From Arthrobacter jiangjiafuii (GTDB taxonomy: Bacteria; Actinomycetota; Actinomycetes; Actinomycetales; Micrococcaceae): DNA of 64,000 nucleotides. Below the pieces are notes generated by a model that ran no database searches, was not told the origin of the DNA, and saw only the letters and a program-made list of their open reading frames with translations. Shown piece by piece: positions 8,696 through 17,709 of the stretch. The translations under genes and the position numbers were made by a program. The number at the start of each line of letters is the position of its first letter. Position 1 is the stretch's first letter. Location of the stretch: positions 310,001 to 374,000 of the forward strand of contig NZ_CP076022.1 of assembly GCF_018622995.1 (NCBI RefSeq), written 5' to 3'.

Positions 8696-10189
8696 GTGAC
8701 CGACACAACATGGAACCGGCCGTCTCCGGCACCCTCCAAAGCGGGTTCCGAGGCCGAACGGACGCTGGATGTCATCAGCCTCGGCCGGCGGATCCGGCAC
8801 CTGCGCAAGGCCAAGGGGATGACCCTCGATGACCTGGGCGCCGCCGTCGGAACCGTGGCCTCCCAGCTCTCCCTGATTGAAAACGGCAAGCGCGAACCCA
8901 AGCTCGGCATGATGCAGGCGCTGGCCGCGGCACTGGATGTCAGCATCGACCAGCTGCTCGGGTCCGAACCGCCCAGCCGGCGTGCCGCGCTGGAGATCGA
9001 GCTGGAGCGGGCGCAGCGCGGGCCGCTGTACGGATCCCTCGGGCTGCCGAAGGTGCGGATCAGCTCCCGGCTGCCCATCGACGTCCTGGAATCCCTCGTG
9101 GGGCTGCAGTCCGAACTGGAGCGGCGGCTGAACGAGCAGGTCGCTACCCCCGAGGAGGCCCGCCGGGCCAACGGTGAACTGCGGAAGATGATGCGCGAGT
9201 GCAACAACTACTTCCCCGAATACGAGGAAGCCGCCCAGCGCGTGCTGGATTCCGTGGGGCACACCTCCGGCCCGCTGTCCCAGCACGTGATCGCCGATAT
9301 TGCCGCGCATCTGGGCTTTTCGCTGCACCACGTCTCGGACCTGCCGCATTCCACCCGCTCGGTGACGGACCTGAAGAACCGGCGGATCTACCTGACCCAG
9401 TCCCAGCGCTCGGACCACGATCCGCGCTCGGTGCTGCTGCAAGCGCTGGGGCACTACGTGCTGGAGCATCAGACCCCGCGCAGCTACGGGGAGTTCCTGA
9501 GCCAGCGGGTGGCCACCAACTACTTCGCTGCCGCGCTGCTGCTGCCGCAGAAGGCCACGGTGGAGTTCCTGCAGCGGGCCAAGACGGCCCGGGAGATTGC
9601 GGTGGAGGACATCCGTGACGCCTTTGCGGTGTCCTACGAGACGGCGGCGCACCGGTTCACGAACCTGGCCACGGAGCACCTGGGCATCAACACGCACTTC
9701 CAGAAGGTCCACGAGTCCGGGATTGTCTACAAGGCCTACGAGAATGACGGCGTGACCTTCCCCGCCGACCACACCGGGGCCATCGAAGGCCAGCCGATCT
9801 GCCGGTACTGGACCTCACGCGAGGTCTTCTCGGTGCCGGACAAATTCAGCGCCTACAACCAGTACACCGACACCCCGGCCGGGACCTACTGGTGCACGGC
9901 CCGCACCGAGCGCAGTTCCGGCGGGCTGTTCTCGCTGAGCATCGGCGTGCCGTATGCGCATGTGAAGTGGTTCCGCGGGCGGGAAACCACCGAGCGGTCC
10001 AAGTCCCGCTGCCCCGATCCGGACTGCTGCCGCACACCTCCGGGCGAGCTGGCCTCAGAGTGGTCCGGCTATGCCTGGCCCAGCGCCCGGGCGCATTCGC
10101 ACCTGCTGGCGGCGCTGCCTCCCGGTGCGTTCCCCGGCGTGGACGAGACCGAGGTGTACAGCTTCCTGCAGGCGCATTCGGCGGGCTGA
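8696..10189 (+). CDS. ramB: RamB-type regulator of acetate and short-chain fatty acid metabolism
   Basis: A 497-residue XRE-family regulator. The helix-turn-helix spans about residues 28-85 ([20 protein letters not shown]). An ImmA/IrrE-like region around residues 230-300 follows, with the degenerate metallopeptidase motif LGHYVLEH. The C-terminal RamB/DUF2083 domain carries a Cys cluster ([10 protein letters not shown]) and [12 protein letters not shown]. In corynebacteria RamB represses aceA, aceB and related genes. Its divergent position next to aceA here fits that role. The GTG start is backed by the leaderless -10 spacing. Confidence 0.93.
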   Translation: MTDTTWNRPSPAPSKAGSEAERTLDVISLGRRIRHLRKAKGMTLDDLGAAVGTVASQLSLIENGKREPKLGMMQALAAALDVSIDQLLGSEPPSRRAALEIELERAQRGPLYGSLGLPKVRISSRLPIDVLESLVGLQSELERRLNEQVATPEEARRANGELRKMMRECNNYFPEYEEAAQRVLDSVGHTSGPLSQHVIADIAAHLGFSLHHVSDLPHSTRSVTDLKNRRIYLTQSQRSDHDPRSVLLQALGHYVLEHQTPRSYGEFLSQRVATNYFAAALLLPQKATVEFLQRAKTAREIAVEDIRDAFAVSYETAAHRFTNLATEHLGINTHFQKVHESGIVYKAYENDGVTFPADHTGAIEGQPICRYWTSREVFSVPDKFSAYNQYTDTPAGTYWCTARTERSSGGLFSLSIGVPYAHVKWFRGRETTERSKSRCPDPDCCRTPPGELASEWSGYAWPSARAHSHLLAALPPGAFPGVDETEVYSFLQAHSAG

Positions 10190-10238
10190 CGCTGGCCTGG
10201 GGGTGTAGAAACGCTGACCGGAACGGACCCCTTGGGTT

Positions 10239-10244
10239 TAGGGT
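10239..10244 (+). promoter_or_regulatory. -10 box TAGGGT of the Fpg-like gene (leaderless)
   Basis: TAGGGT ends 6 nt before the ATG at 10251, which would make the A of ATG the first base of the mRNA. CTGACC at 10214-10219 is a possible -35. Confidence 0.5.
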
Positions 10245-10250
10245 GATGCC

Positions 10251-11162
10251 ATGCCTGAGATGCCCGAAGTGCAGGGACTGGTCGACTTCCTCCGGTCCAA
10301 GCTGCTCCCGCCCGACGCCGCACCGGCACGGATCGCCGAGGTGGAAGTGCTGTCCTTCTCGGTGCTGAAAACCGCGGACGTACCGCTGGAGGCCCTGACT
10401 GCCGGACCGGTGACCGCGGTGGAGCGCCGCGGCAAGTTCCTGATCATCACCGCCGGCGGTGTGCATCTGGTGATGCACCTGGCCAAGGCGGGGTGGCTGC
10501 GCTGGTCCGATGCCCTGAAGCCTGGACGGTTACGGCCGGGCAAAGGGCGGATGGCGCTGCGGGTGCGTTTCGCGCCGCTGGTCGGCGAGCGGGACGGCGA
10601 GCGGGACGACGGCGGGGATCAGCCGGGGTTCGATCTCACCGAAGCGGGAACGAAGAAGTCGCTGGCCGTCTACGTGGTTACGGATCCGGACGACGTCCCG
10701 GGAATCGCGCGGCTGGGACCGGAGGCGTTCGACGTCGACGAGGAGGTTTTCGCGGCGCTGGTTGCCGCGCACCGGGGCCAGATCAAGGGCCTGTTGCGGG
10801 ACCAGTCGGTGATCGCCGGGATCGGCAATGCGTACAGCGACGAGATCCTGCACGCTGCCCATCTCTCGCCCTTCGCCAACGCCTCAAAGCTGAAGCCCGA
10901 AGAGGTTTCCCGGCTGTATGAGGCACTGCGGGCCGTCCTGGAATCAGCGATCGCCGGTGCGTCGGGACGTCCGGCCGCAGAGCTGAAGGACTCCAAGCGG
11001 CGGGCGCTGCGGGTGCACGCGCGGACCGGGGAGCCCTGTCCGGTATGTGGGGACACCGTCCGGGAGGTCTCTTTCGCCGATTCGTCGCTGCAGTACTGTC
11101 CCACCTGCCAGACCGGCGGCAAGCTGCTCGCTGACCGGAGGCTCTCCCGGCTGCTGAAGTAG
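10251..11162 (+). CDS. Fpg/Nei family DNA glycosylase
   Basis: A 303-residue base-excision repair enzyme. The N-terminus MPEMPEVQGL supplies the catalytic Pro2 and Glu3. RRGKFLIITA holds the conserved beta-turn Lys, and a C-terminal zinc finger is visible (CPVCGDTVREVSFADSSLQY followed by CPTCQTGG). Enzymes of this family remove oxidised bases and cut the abasic site by beta,delta-elimination. It is distinct from the Nei2-type paralogue at 31979-32830; whether it prefers 8-oxoG or oxidised pyrimidines cannot be told. An internal Asp/Gly/Glu stretch (GERDGERDDGGDQPG) looks like a local repeat expansion. Confidence 0.88.
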   Translation: MPEMPEVQGLVDFLRSKLLPPDAAPARIAEVEVLSFSVLKTADVPLEALTAGPVTAVERRGKFLIITAGGVHLVMHLAKAGWLRWSDALKPGRLRPGKGRMALRVRFAPLVGERDGERDDGGDQPGFDLTEAGTKKSLAVYVVTDPDDVPGIARLGPEAFDVDEEVFAALVAAHRGQIKGLLRDQSVIAGIGNAYSDEILHAAHLSPFANASKLKPEEVSRLYEALRAVLESAIAGASGRPAAELKDSKRRALRVHARTGEPCPVCGDTVREVSFADSSLQYCPTCQTGGKLLADRRLSRLLK

Positions 11163-11188
11163 GCCGGGCCGGATCATCCGGAAACGGA

Positions 11189-11223
11189 CTGAGCCGGCCC
11201 CCGGAGATCGGGAGCCGGCTCAG
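11189..11223. terminator. Bidirectional hairpin between convergent genes
   Basis: CTGAGCCGGC (11189-11198) pairs perfectly with GCCGGCTCAG (11214-11223). It lies between the convergent glycosylase and subtilase genes and has no long U-tract on either side, so it may act as a weak two-way terminator. Confidence 0.6.
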
Positions 11224-11290
11224 CCGGTTACTTATATTCAGCTATAGGTCAGTCAGGCACTGCTCAAGGTGCCCCGTTCAGGTTCCGGAA

Positions 11291-14200
11291 TCAGCCGTTG
11301 CCGTTGCCGGGCTTGCCGGGGTTGCCGGGCTTGTCGTCGCCCTTGCCCAGCTTGTCGGGCTTGTCGTCACCCTTGCCGGGTTTGTCGTCGCCCTTTCCGG
11401 GGTTGCCGGGTTTGTCGTCGCCCTTGCCCGGCTTGCCGCAGTCCTGCGCGTCGAAGGCTGCCTTGTAGCTGGCCTTTTCAGGCTTGCCCTTGCCGGTGTA
11501 GGTGAAGTTCACGGTGACTTCGCCTGCCTTGATCGAGGACTCCTTGGTCTTGATGACCACGGTCTTCGACTCGCCCGGCTTCAGCTGGTTGGTCTTGGCC
11601 GAACCGTACTCGGACGTGACCTCGACGTTCGCCTGGCGGGTGCCGGGGTTCTTGACGGTCACGGCGATCTCGGCCTTGTCGGCAGTGCACTTGCTGACCG
11701 CACTGACGGGGCTGGCCGGGGTCACCGGCGGAACCACCTTGGCGGGTACCTTGATGGGCAGTACTTCCGCCCGGCCGCCGTCACCGTTTGCACCGCTCAG
11801 GTCGCCGGTGGCGTTGTGCAGGTGCAGGAACAGTGCCTTGGCGTCGGTGGTGCCCGCGGCGCGGGTAACGTCCAGCTTGCCGCCTTCGACGTCGGCAAAG
11901 AGGGCGTCCGGAGTGGCTCCGGAGAAGCTCAGCGCCGGGTTGGCGGCGTCGAACGGGATGTACTCCGTGGTGTCCACCGGAACGCTGTTACCGGAATCGT
12001 CCACGTTGTACGGGCTCCAGGTGGTGACCCGGTACTGCAGCGGAGCGCTCGCGGCGTTGAGGTCCAGGCCCAAGGCCGCGGCCGAAACGGGCAGCGTGAC
12101 GGCGTTGGTGTCGAACGGGTTGGAATCCGTGTCGCCGAGCAGCCCGTTGGCGCCCGTCTGGTCCACCATGCTGGCGGTTCCGTCAGCGTTCAGCTGGTAG
12201 GTCGAGGCCAGGACCAGGTCCAGGTCATCGGCGCGCGTGGTGAAGGTGACGAAGTCCGGCACGGAGTCTCCGTTGGTGTCGATCTCCACATCGATTTCCG
12301 TGGCACCGCCCAGGATCGGCCAGTTGGCCCAGGTGCTGACGCCGAAGTTCACCACGGCTCCCTGAACATCGCCGCCGGCCGCCTTGAGGGTGGGAACGGT
12401 TGAGGAGGCACCGACGGACTGCAGGTCCATGGCGTACATGGAATCCATCTTCACGGAGTCCAGGCGCGGACTCTGCGCACCGAGCACCAGCGGAGCCACC
12501 AGGGAGAGGTAGCGGGATGCCCCGGTGCCCTGATCCAGGCCGCGGCCCTGCAGGGTCACGGTGCTCTTCAGCGCTTCGGAATCAGCGAAGGCGATCTCCG
12601 TGCCTGCGGTCATCTCCGAGGTCGGCTTCGGGGCCGAGTAGACGGGAACGCGCAGGGTGGGGGTTCCGGCGCCGGCAAACTGCACCCGGCCGGAGACGTC
12701 AGCGATGAACTGCCGGGCCAGGCCAAGTTGTGAGGCGGCTGCAGCCGGATCCATGGTCTTGGCCAATGCGGCCGGATCGGTGATGCTCAGCGTGACGTCC
12801 ACCGTGGCCTTGCCGTTGGCGGGAACACTCACCTTGGGGGTGGTGCTCACGACGACGCCGGGCATGGTGGACGCTTCCAAGTAGCTCACGTCATAGGACA
12901 CGGGCTTGTCGGACTTGTTCTCGACCGTGACCTGCTTGGTCTGGATCAGTGCTTCCTTGCCCAGTTCCAGCACGCCGAAGTTGACGCTGGTCAGCGCCTG
13001 GTCGTCCGCCGCATATGCCAGGACCTTGGTGTTCAGGGCGTCGAGGGCGTCCACGCGGCCGGAACCGACGCGGTTCGGAGCATGCACGTTGCCTTCTGCG
13101 GTGAGCAGGTCGTGGGTTGCGGTGTTCATGATGGCGGTTTTGACCTCGTACGGGTTCAGGTCCGTAGCGGCGTAGACCAGGGCTGCAATGCCGGCCACAT
13201 GCGGGGTGGCCATGGAGGTGCCGCTGCTGACGGATGCTCCGGTTCCCGAGCCCACGGCGGCTGAGCCGATGGACGAGCCGGGAGCGGCGACGTCGGGCTT
13301 CACCACACCGTTGGAGCCGTGCAGGCCGCGGGAGGAGAAGGAACTGATGGTGTCGCCGGCACCGGAGGGCCCGGTAGCCGTGGCGCGGTAGGACGGATCC
13401 AGGCGCAGCGTCAGTGTTCCGGCCTGGGCGGCCGGCCGGAGCCGGTCAGAGGAGGCGGCATTGAGCTGGATGCCCGGGATGGTGGCGTTGCCGCCGATGC
13501 CGGCGTCAAACACCGAGCGCGGAGAATCCAGCACGACGCCGGTGGCGCCGGCGGCCTGGGCATTGTTGAAGCGCACGCCGGAACCACAGGGGAAGGCGTT
13601 GTTCTCTTCCCACTGGATCCAGACCCACTTGCCGGTGAGGGAACCGGCGGGGAAGGCGTTGCAGCCGAAGGCGTTGTCGGCCGGAGCCATGACGACGCTG
13701 CCGGTGAGCCGTTCGGGAGTGAGTGCCGGGTCGGCGTAGTTGAAGCTGGAGGAGTACTGGCCGGCGACGCTTCCTGCCAGGTCGGCCGGGGCCAGGACAT
13801 CGGCGCGGTCCAGGGTCACCTGGGAGCCGATGGTGCTGGCGACGGTCAGTGCTGACTTGGCGTTGCCGGGGGAGCCGCCGATGTCGTAGACGTCTCCGGC
13901 GTTGCCCGAGGCCACTACCGAGAGGATGCCCTGCTCGGTGAGCTTGTTGACGATGTCATTCTCGGGGTCGTCCGCCGGGGCGTAGTCCGAGCCCAGCGAC
14001 ATGTTCACTACCTGTGCACGGTCGGAGAAGTCGCCGTCGCCGTTGGGATCCAGCACGTAGTCCAGGGCCTGTCCGACCACTTCCGAGGAGCCGGCGCAAC
14101 CGAAGACGCGGATGCCGACGAGCTGTGCCTCGGGAGCGGAACCGGGGCCGATCCGCATGGTGTTGACCTGCTCCGCCGTGAGGGTGGAGTAGTCGCCGCG

Positions 14201-15070
14201 GAAGGTGGAGCCGTCGCCGTTGGTGCCGTAACCGGCTGCGGTTCCGGCCACGTGCGTGCCGTGTCCGCCGCAGTCCAGCGGATTGAGGTCCGGCTTCGGA
14301 ACCGGCTGGTACGTGGGTGAGGACGGGTCGGCGTCGTAGTCGTCGCCGACCAGGTCGTAGCCGCCAATGAATTTCGCGGAGTCAATGAGGCCGCTGTCGG
14401 CGGCGGGGATGCCCGGGGATGCCTGGGCTGCCTTGTAGGCCTCGGCAGTTCCCGGGCCGCCGAAATCACTGTGGGTGTAGTCGATGCCGGTATCCAGCAC
14501 GGCGATGGTGATGCCCTTGCCGGTCTGCTTCCGCTCCACCCAGGTGTTCAGGGCGCGGGTGTCGATGTCGGCGCCCTTGTTGCCGATGGTTTTCGGCACG
14601 ATCTTGGTGATCCGGGCGACGTCCGCGCGTCCAGCGAGACCGCGGATCGCCTCGGCATCGCCGACGATGGCCACGCCGGGAAGGGTGTTGGTGGTGGTGT
14701 AGAGCGTGCTGGCGTCGGCTTCGGCGGCCACGGACTCGGCCTGGGAGGAGATGTTGCTGCGGATCTCCTCGACCAGCGGCTGGTTGAGGACCGGGTCTGC
14801 CTTGCCCTCCTTGACCGCTTCAGGCTGCGTCTGTTCAAAGGCGCCCTCGCCGGTGAACTGGACATAGACGGAGACCTGGCCGGAGGCCTCCCGCAGGCTT
14901 GACGACACCTTCTGGGTGGCGAATTTCTGGACGGCGACGCCGGCAGCAAGCCCGTCGCCTGTGGTGCCTTCGGTGGCCTGGGCGGGTACGCCCAGGGACG
15001 CCGTGAGTGCGAGGCCTGCTAGCGCGGCAGTGACGACCGCGCCGGATCTGTGATGAATGGACCTTCTCAT
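11291..15070 (-). CDS. Large secreted S8 (subtilisin-like) serine peptidase
   Basis: A 1259-residue protein with a signal peptide (residues 1-32, ending VPAQA-T). A pro-region to about 165 follows, then an S8 catalytic domain with Asp in IAVLDTGIDYTHSDF (about 191), His in DCGGHGTHVAGTAAG (about 270) and Ser in SSGTSMATPHVAG (about 617). A PA-type insertion lies between His and Ser. Beyond residue 700 come fibronectin-like beta domains and a C-terminal run of GDDKPGNPGK repeats. There is no sortase motif. AAGGAGC precedes the ATG at 15070. It resembles large actinobacterial cell-envelope or secreted proteases used to digest external protein. It is far from the type VII genes, so a mycosin role is unlikely. 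Confidence 0.93.
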   Translation of the reverse strand: MRRSIHHRSGAVVTAALAGLALTASLGVPAQATEGTTGDGLAAGVAVQKFATQKVSSSLREASGQVSVYVQFTGEGAFEQTQPEAVKEGKADPVLNQPLVEEIRSNISSQAESVAAEADASTLYTTTNTLPGVAIVGDAEAIRGLAGRADVARITKIVPKTIGNKGADIDTRALNTWVERKQTGKGITIAVLDTGIDYTHSDFGGPGTAEAYKAAQASPGIPAADSGLIDSAKFIGGYDLVGDDYDADPSSPTYQPVPKPDLNPLDCGGHGTHVAGTAAGYGTNGDGSTFRGDYSTLTAEQVNTMRIGPGSAPEAQLVGIRVFGCAGSSEVVGQALDYVLDPNGDGDFSDRAQVVNMSLGSDYAPADDPENDIVNKLTEQGILSVVASGNAGDVYDIGGSPGNAKSALTVASTIGSQVTLDRADVLAPADLAGSVAGQYSSSFNYADPALTPERLTGSVVMAPADNAFGCNAFPAGSLTGKWVWIQWEENNAFPCGSGVRFNNAQAAGATGVVLDSPRSVFDAGIGGNATIPGIQLNAASSDRLRPAAQAGTLTLRLDPSYRATATGPSGAGDTISSFSSRGLHGSNGVVKPDVAAPGSSIGSAAVGSGTGASVSSGTSMATPHVAGIAALVYAATDLNPYEVKTAIMNTATHDLLTAEGNVHAPNRVGSGRVDALDALNTKVLAYAADDQALTSVNFGVLELGKEALIQTKQVTVENKSDKPVSYDVSYLEASTMPGVVVSTTPKVSVPANGKATVDVTLSITDPAALAKTMDPAAAASQLGLARQFIADVSGRVQFAGAGTPTLRVPVYSAPKPTSEMTAGTEIAFADSEALKSTVTLQGRGLDQGTGASRYLSLVAPLVLGAQSPRLDSVKMDSMYAMDLQSVGASSTVPTLKAAGGDVQGAVVNFGVSTWANWPILGGATEIDVEIDTNGDSVPDFVTFTTRADDLDLVLASTYQLNADGTASMVDQTGANGLLGDTDSNPFDTNAVTLPVSAAALGLDLNAASAPLQYRVTTWSPYNVDDSGNSVPVDTTEYIPFDAANPALSFSGATPDALFADVEGGKLDVTRAAGTTDAKALFLHLHNATGDLSGANGDGGRAEVLPIKVPAKVVPPVTPASPVSAVSKCTADKAEIAVTVKNPGTRQANVEVTSEYGSAKTNQLKPGESKTVVIKTKESSIKAGEVTVNFTYTGKGKPEKASYKAAFDAQDCGKPGKGDDKPGNPGKGDDKPGKGDDKPDKLGKGDDKPGNPGKPGNGNG
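11294..11440 (-). repeat. Tandem GKGDDKPG-type coding repeats at the subtilase C-terminus
   Basis: About 50 codons encode alternating GKGDDKPG, GNPGK and DKLG units, four to five copies with length variation. Such low-complexity charged tails often act as spacers or wall-binding segments. The repeat DNA is likely to vary between strains. Confidence 0.8.
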
Positions 15071-15133
15071 AACGCTCCTTGAACATTTCCACCGAGCGCT
15101 ACCGGGCCATGTCCCACAGACATGCCTACCGGC

Positions 15134-15194
15134 TGCTGACACACTGCGGCAGCTTTTCCGTCGTGCCTCCAAACCCCCGTATGGAGTGTCAGCA
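15134..15194. promoter_or_regulatory. Inverted repeat TGCTGACAC-N43-GTGTCAGCA upstream of the subtilase
   Basis: Perfect 9-bp arms at 15134-15142 and 15186-15194 lie 64-124 bp upstream of the protease start. They could be paired operator half-sites or the base of a long leader stem. Confidence 0.45.
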
Positions 15195-15300
15195 TGCACT
15201 TGGCGGCCCCCATTGCGTTGCAGCCGTTGGGGTCACCCTAGAGGAGCAACCCCGAGGTGCATAGATTGGCGTCTCAGGGCGCGATTCTTGCGAACAACCC

Positions 15301-15329
15301 TTGACTGGCGGGTGGTGTGCTGATATTTT
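15301..15329 (+). promoter_or_regulatory. Consensus-like promoter on the strand opposite its neighbours
   Basis: TTGACT (15301-15306), a 17-nt spacer and TATTTT (15324-15329) form one of the best sigma-70-type promoters in the window. It points to the right, into a strong terminator-like hairpin (15344-15385), although both flanking genes are on the minus strand. See the findings for a possible short RNA. Confidence 0.5.
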
Positions 15330-15343
15330 TCGGCCGCTTAAAT

Positions 15344-15385
15344 GAAGCAGGAGCCTCCCAGAGGGAGGCTCCTGCTTCGGTTTTT
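15344..15385 (+). terminator. Intrinsic terminator, 16-bp perfect stem plus T5
   Basis: GAAGCAGGAGCCTCCC (15344-15359) pairs with 15363-15378 around a 3-nt loop and is followed by GG and TTTTT on the plus strand. It sits just past the pdxK stop (minus strand), where it may also stop pdxK transcripts, though on that strand only CATTTAAG follows. The T-tract orientation suits plus-strand transcription best. Confidence 0.8.
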
Positions 15386-15391
15386 CGGTGC

Positions 15392-16237
15392 CTACAGGGC
15401 GGGGCCGTTGCCGGCATTGCCCTGCCACAGGGCATCAAACGGCGTGTGCGAGGAGACGCGGTTGCGGATGCCCTCGGTGACGAAGGCCTTGGCGGTTTTG
15501 GCTGCCTCGAGCGGGGTGGCGCCCTTGGCCAGTTCGGCGGTGATGGCAGCGGCGAGCGTGCAGCCGGCGCCGGATACTGCGACGTCGCCGACCTTCGGCG
15601 CCCGGAGCACCTCCATGGTCTGTCCGTCGTAGAAAACGTCCACGGCGTCGTCGCCTTCGAGCCGGACTCCACCCTTGGCGAGGACCACCGCACCGGAGGC
15701 TTCGTGGATGCGGCGGGCCGCTTCCTGCAGGTCTTCGACGCTTTCGATGGAATCCATGCCGGACAATGACATGGATTCGAAGTGGTTGGGCGTCACGAAG
15801 GTGGCCAGCGGCAGGATCTGGGCCTTGAGTGCCTGGTCGGTGTCCAGGGCTGCGCCGGGCTCCTGGCCCTTGCAGATGAGTACGGGGTCCAGGACGATGT
15901 TGGTCCATTCCTGGCTCTGCAGCGCCTTGGCGACGGTATCGATGGTGGCAGGTGTTCCCAACATGCCGATCTTGACCGTGGTCAGGTCGTACGCGGTCTG
16001 GATTGCCTCGAGCTGGTCGCCGATGACTTGGGCCTCGACCGGAACGAAGCGGTGGTTCCAGTTGTCCTTCGGGTCGAAGGAGACGATGCACGTCAGGGCG
16101 GCTATCCCGTAGGTGCCAAGTTCCTGGAAGGTTTTGAGGTCAGCCTGGGCACCGGCCCCGCCTGTGGCCTCAGAACCGGCGATGGTCAGGGTGATGGCCG
16201 GAGCTGATGTCGCGGCGGAGTGTGTGTTAGCAGACAT
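15392..16237 (-). CDS. pdxK: Pyridoxine/pyridoxal kinase of the ThiD-like (PdxK) type
   Basis: A 281-residue ribokinase-fold enzyme. TIAGSEATGGAGAQADLKTF is the substrate-binding N-terminus, DPKDNWNH lies in the lid region, and VSGAGCTLAAAITAEL is the anion hole with the extra Cys of the Bacillus subtilis PdxK type. That enzyme was first named ThiD but phosphorylates pyridoxal and pyridoxine with ATP. The similarity runs through the whole length, so vitamin B6 salvage is preferred over HMP kinase, although dual use is possible. ATG 16237 is preferred over a GTG at 16252 because GGAAGA precedes it at 9 nt. It lies downstream of the TetR and membrane-protein pair on the same strand. Confidence 0.85.
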   Translation of the reverse strand: MSANTHSAATSAPAITLTIAGSEATGGAGAQADLKTFQELGTYGIAALTCIVSFDPKDNWNHRFVPVEAQVIGDQLEAIQTAYDLTTVKIGMLGTPATIDTVAKALQSQEWTNIVLDPVLICKGQEPGAALDTDQALKAQILPLATFVTPNHFESMSLSGMDSIESVEDLQEAARRIHEASGAVVLAKGGVRLEGDDAVDVFYDGQTMEVLRAPKVGDVAVSGAGCTLAAAITAELAKGATPLEAAKTAKAFVTEGIRNRVSSHTPFDALWQGNAGNGPAL

Positions 16238-16292
16238 GGTTCCATCTTCCACCCAAACCGATCAGCGGTGCCAGCGGCGCGCACGCGCACCG

Positions 16293-16754
16293 TCACAGTG
16301 CCGGGCGGGCCAGCGGCCAGATGACGGCGCGTCCTGCGGCCAGGGACGTGCCGATCGCTGCGGCCATCAGCAGCGGCACCAGCACGGTGTGCACGCTCAG
16401 CCCGATGACGACCCACCCCAGCAGGGTTGGCACAAGGAAAAACGCCAGGATATGGAGGCCCTGGTTCAGCACGCGCCGCATCGCCCAGCCCAGGACCACA
16501 GCCACTGGAAGGGCTGTGAACAGCCCGAATCCGGCGGCATAAAACGCAGCGGCGAAGATCGTCCAGACATAGCCCCAGAAGTCGCGTGCGGTTCCCCAGC
16601 CGATGACCAGGGTGGCAATCACGGCCAGGACCAGGCAGGCCACGGTGTAACCCAGTGCCACGGCAACCGGCCCGGGAAGTACCCGGGGCCGGGGGATGGC
16701 GGTGGCGCCGGGCAGCGCGGGGGGTGCGACGTCGTCGTCCCCGCGTTCAATCAT
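16293..16754 (-). CDS. Small four-helix membrane protein
   Basis: A 153-residue protein with a Pro-rich, acidic N-terminus (about 28 residues) and four predicted helices: VALGYTVACLVLAVIATLVIG, a segment around VWTIFAAAFYAAGFGLFTALPVAVVLGW, LHILAFFLVPTLLGWVVIGL and VLVPLLMAAAIGTSLAAG. No catalytic motif is visible and I do not recognise the family. Its start overlaps the end of the TetR gene by 8 bp, so it is probably co-translated with, and controlled by, that regulator. Confidence 0.7.
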   Translation of the reverse strand: MIERGDDDVAPPALPGATAIPRPRVLPGPVAVALGYTVACLVLAVIATLVIGWGTARDFWGYVWTIFAAAFYAAGFGLFTALPVAVVLGWAMRRVLNQGLHILAFFLVPTLLGWVVIGLSVHTVLVPLLMAAAIGTSLAAGRAVIWPLARPAL

Positions 16755-17424
16755 GGGCCCTGGCTCCCTGGAATAGGCGTACTACATCCTCCACGATATT
16801 GCGGACCACGGGCAGGCGGGAGAGGATCACCAGCTTCGCGGCCAGCGGTGCCACGTTTTCCACGAGCCGGCGGGAGCGGTGCTGGCCGGGGGAGCGGTCA
16901 TAAATCCAGAACAGGGTCACGCCCATGTGCACCAGCCACAGGAGTTCGGGCAGGTCGTCGCGGATGGCCAGCGGCGGCTGCGGGCGGGACCTGGTAACCG
17001 CCTGCCGGAACAGGGCGATGGATTTGGCGCGGCCCACGCCGGCGCCGGCCGCGTGCCGGCTGTAGGCGGGTGCCCTGCCCGACGACGGCATGGCCGTGCG
17101 CATGAAGTGGGCGCCGAAGTCATGGTACGGACCCATGACCTCCAGATTGGCGAGCAGGATCAGCCGCAGGTGTTCACCCAGATTGTGGCCTTCGCGCAGC
17201 AGCGGCAGGGAGCGGGTGCGGTGTTCGTCCTGGAGGAAGCGGTATAGCTCGGCCACCAGCTCGTCCTTGGAGCGGAAGTAGTAATAGGCGTTGCCGACGG
17301 AGACCTCAGCTGCCTCGGCAATGCTGCGCATCGTGGTTTTGGCGTACCCCTGCGAGCGGAAGAGTTCCAGTGCTGTTTCCAGCAGAAGCCGACGCGTCTG
17401 TTCGCTCTTGTCCGTCGCGGCCAT
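16747..17424 (-). CDS. TetR/AcrR family transcriptional regulator
   Basis: A 225-residue regulator with the N-terminal TetR helix-turn-helix at about residues 8-55 (RRLLLETALELFRSQGYAKT, then IAEAAEVSVGNAYYYFRSKDELVAELY). The C-terminal ligand domain is poorly conserved. AGGAG lies 5 nt before ATG 17424; a TTG one codon upstream is possible. A perfect 18-bp palindrome 110 bp upstream (17535-17552) overlaps a candidate promoter and is the likely operator. Targets should include its own operon (the membrane protein, perhaps pdxK) and possibly the divergent queuosine transporter. Confidence 0.88.
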   Translation of the reverse strand: MAATDKSEQTRRLLLETALELFRSQGYAKTTMRSIAEAAEVSVGNAYYYFRSKDELVAELYRFLQDEHRTRSLPLLREGHNLGEHLRLILLANLEVMGPYHDFGAHFMRTAMPSSGRAPAYSRHAAGAGVGRAKSIALFRQAVTRSRPQPPLAIRDDLPELLWLVHMGVTLFWIYDRSPGQHRSRRLVENVAPLAAKLVILSRLPVVRNIVEDVVRLFQGARAHD

Positions 17425-17534
17425 CAACGCTCCTGGTTTCCGTTATGCGCCGCTTGTGGGTGGTACGCAGGCTGAAGGGGGCCGGCCCTGGCGTGCACCG
17501 GTTGCGGGGTTGCCCGCCCGCAAGTACATCACGG

Positions 17535-17552
17535 TTTTGAACGTGTTCAAAA
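17535..17552. promoter_or_regulatory. Perfect palindromic operator TTTTGAACGTGTTCAAAA
   Basis: Two 8-bp arms with a 2-bp centre form a perfect TetR-type site. On the minus strand TTGAAC (within it) followed at 16 nt by TGTACT could be the tetR promoter, so binding would block transcription of the regulator. It is 158 bp upstream of the divergent transporter gene. Confidence 0.75.
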
Positions 17553-17618
17553 ACGCACCGCACAGGGGTGTCCGGGCGGGCAGGGAGCGGAGTCGGGGCG
17601 GAACATGGCAGAATTGAC

Positions 17619-17639
17619 GGCGGCCCACGCAGGGCCGCC
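17619..17639 (+). promoter_or_regulatory. Leader hairpin GGCGGCCC-acgca-GGGCCGCC
   Basis: A perfect 8-bp stem about 70-90 nt upstream of the queuosine transporter. It may be a leader structure; it does not match a preQ1 riboswitch that I can recognise. Confidence 0.35.
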
Positions 17640-17709
17640 CGGTGCAGCGGGCACAGTGCTAATACAGCCGGCGGATCGCCAGGCGAACCACTACTGAAAC
17701 GGAAGACCC

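Noticed and set aside
11291-15070. Subtilase considered as the mycosin of the type VII system
   Set aside because: It is about 28 kb away, has PA and beta domains plus a repeat tail and no C-terminal membrane helix, and looks like a general secreted protease.
15392-16237. ThiD (HMP-phosphate kinase) for the B6 kinase gene
   Set aside because: The DPKDNWNH and GAGCT features match the Bacillus PdxK type, and no thiamine genes are nearby; dual activity is not excluded.
17425-17709. preQ1 riboswitch upstream of the queuosine transporter
   Set aside because: Only a simple 8-bp hairpin was found; the short pseudoknot and A-rich tail of known preQ1 classes could not be made out.
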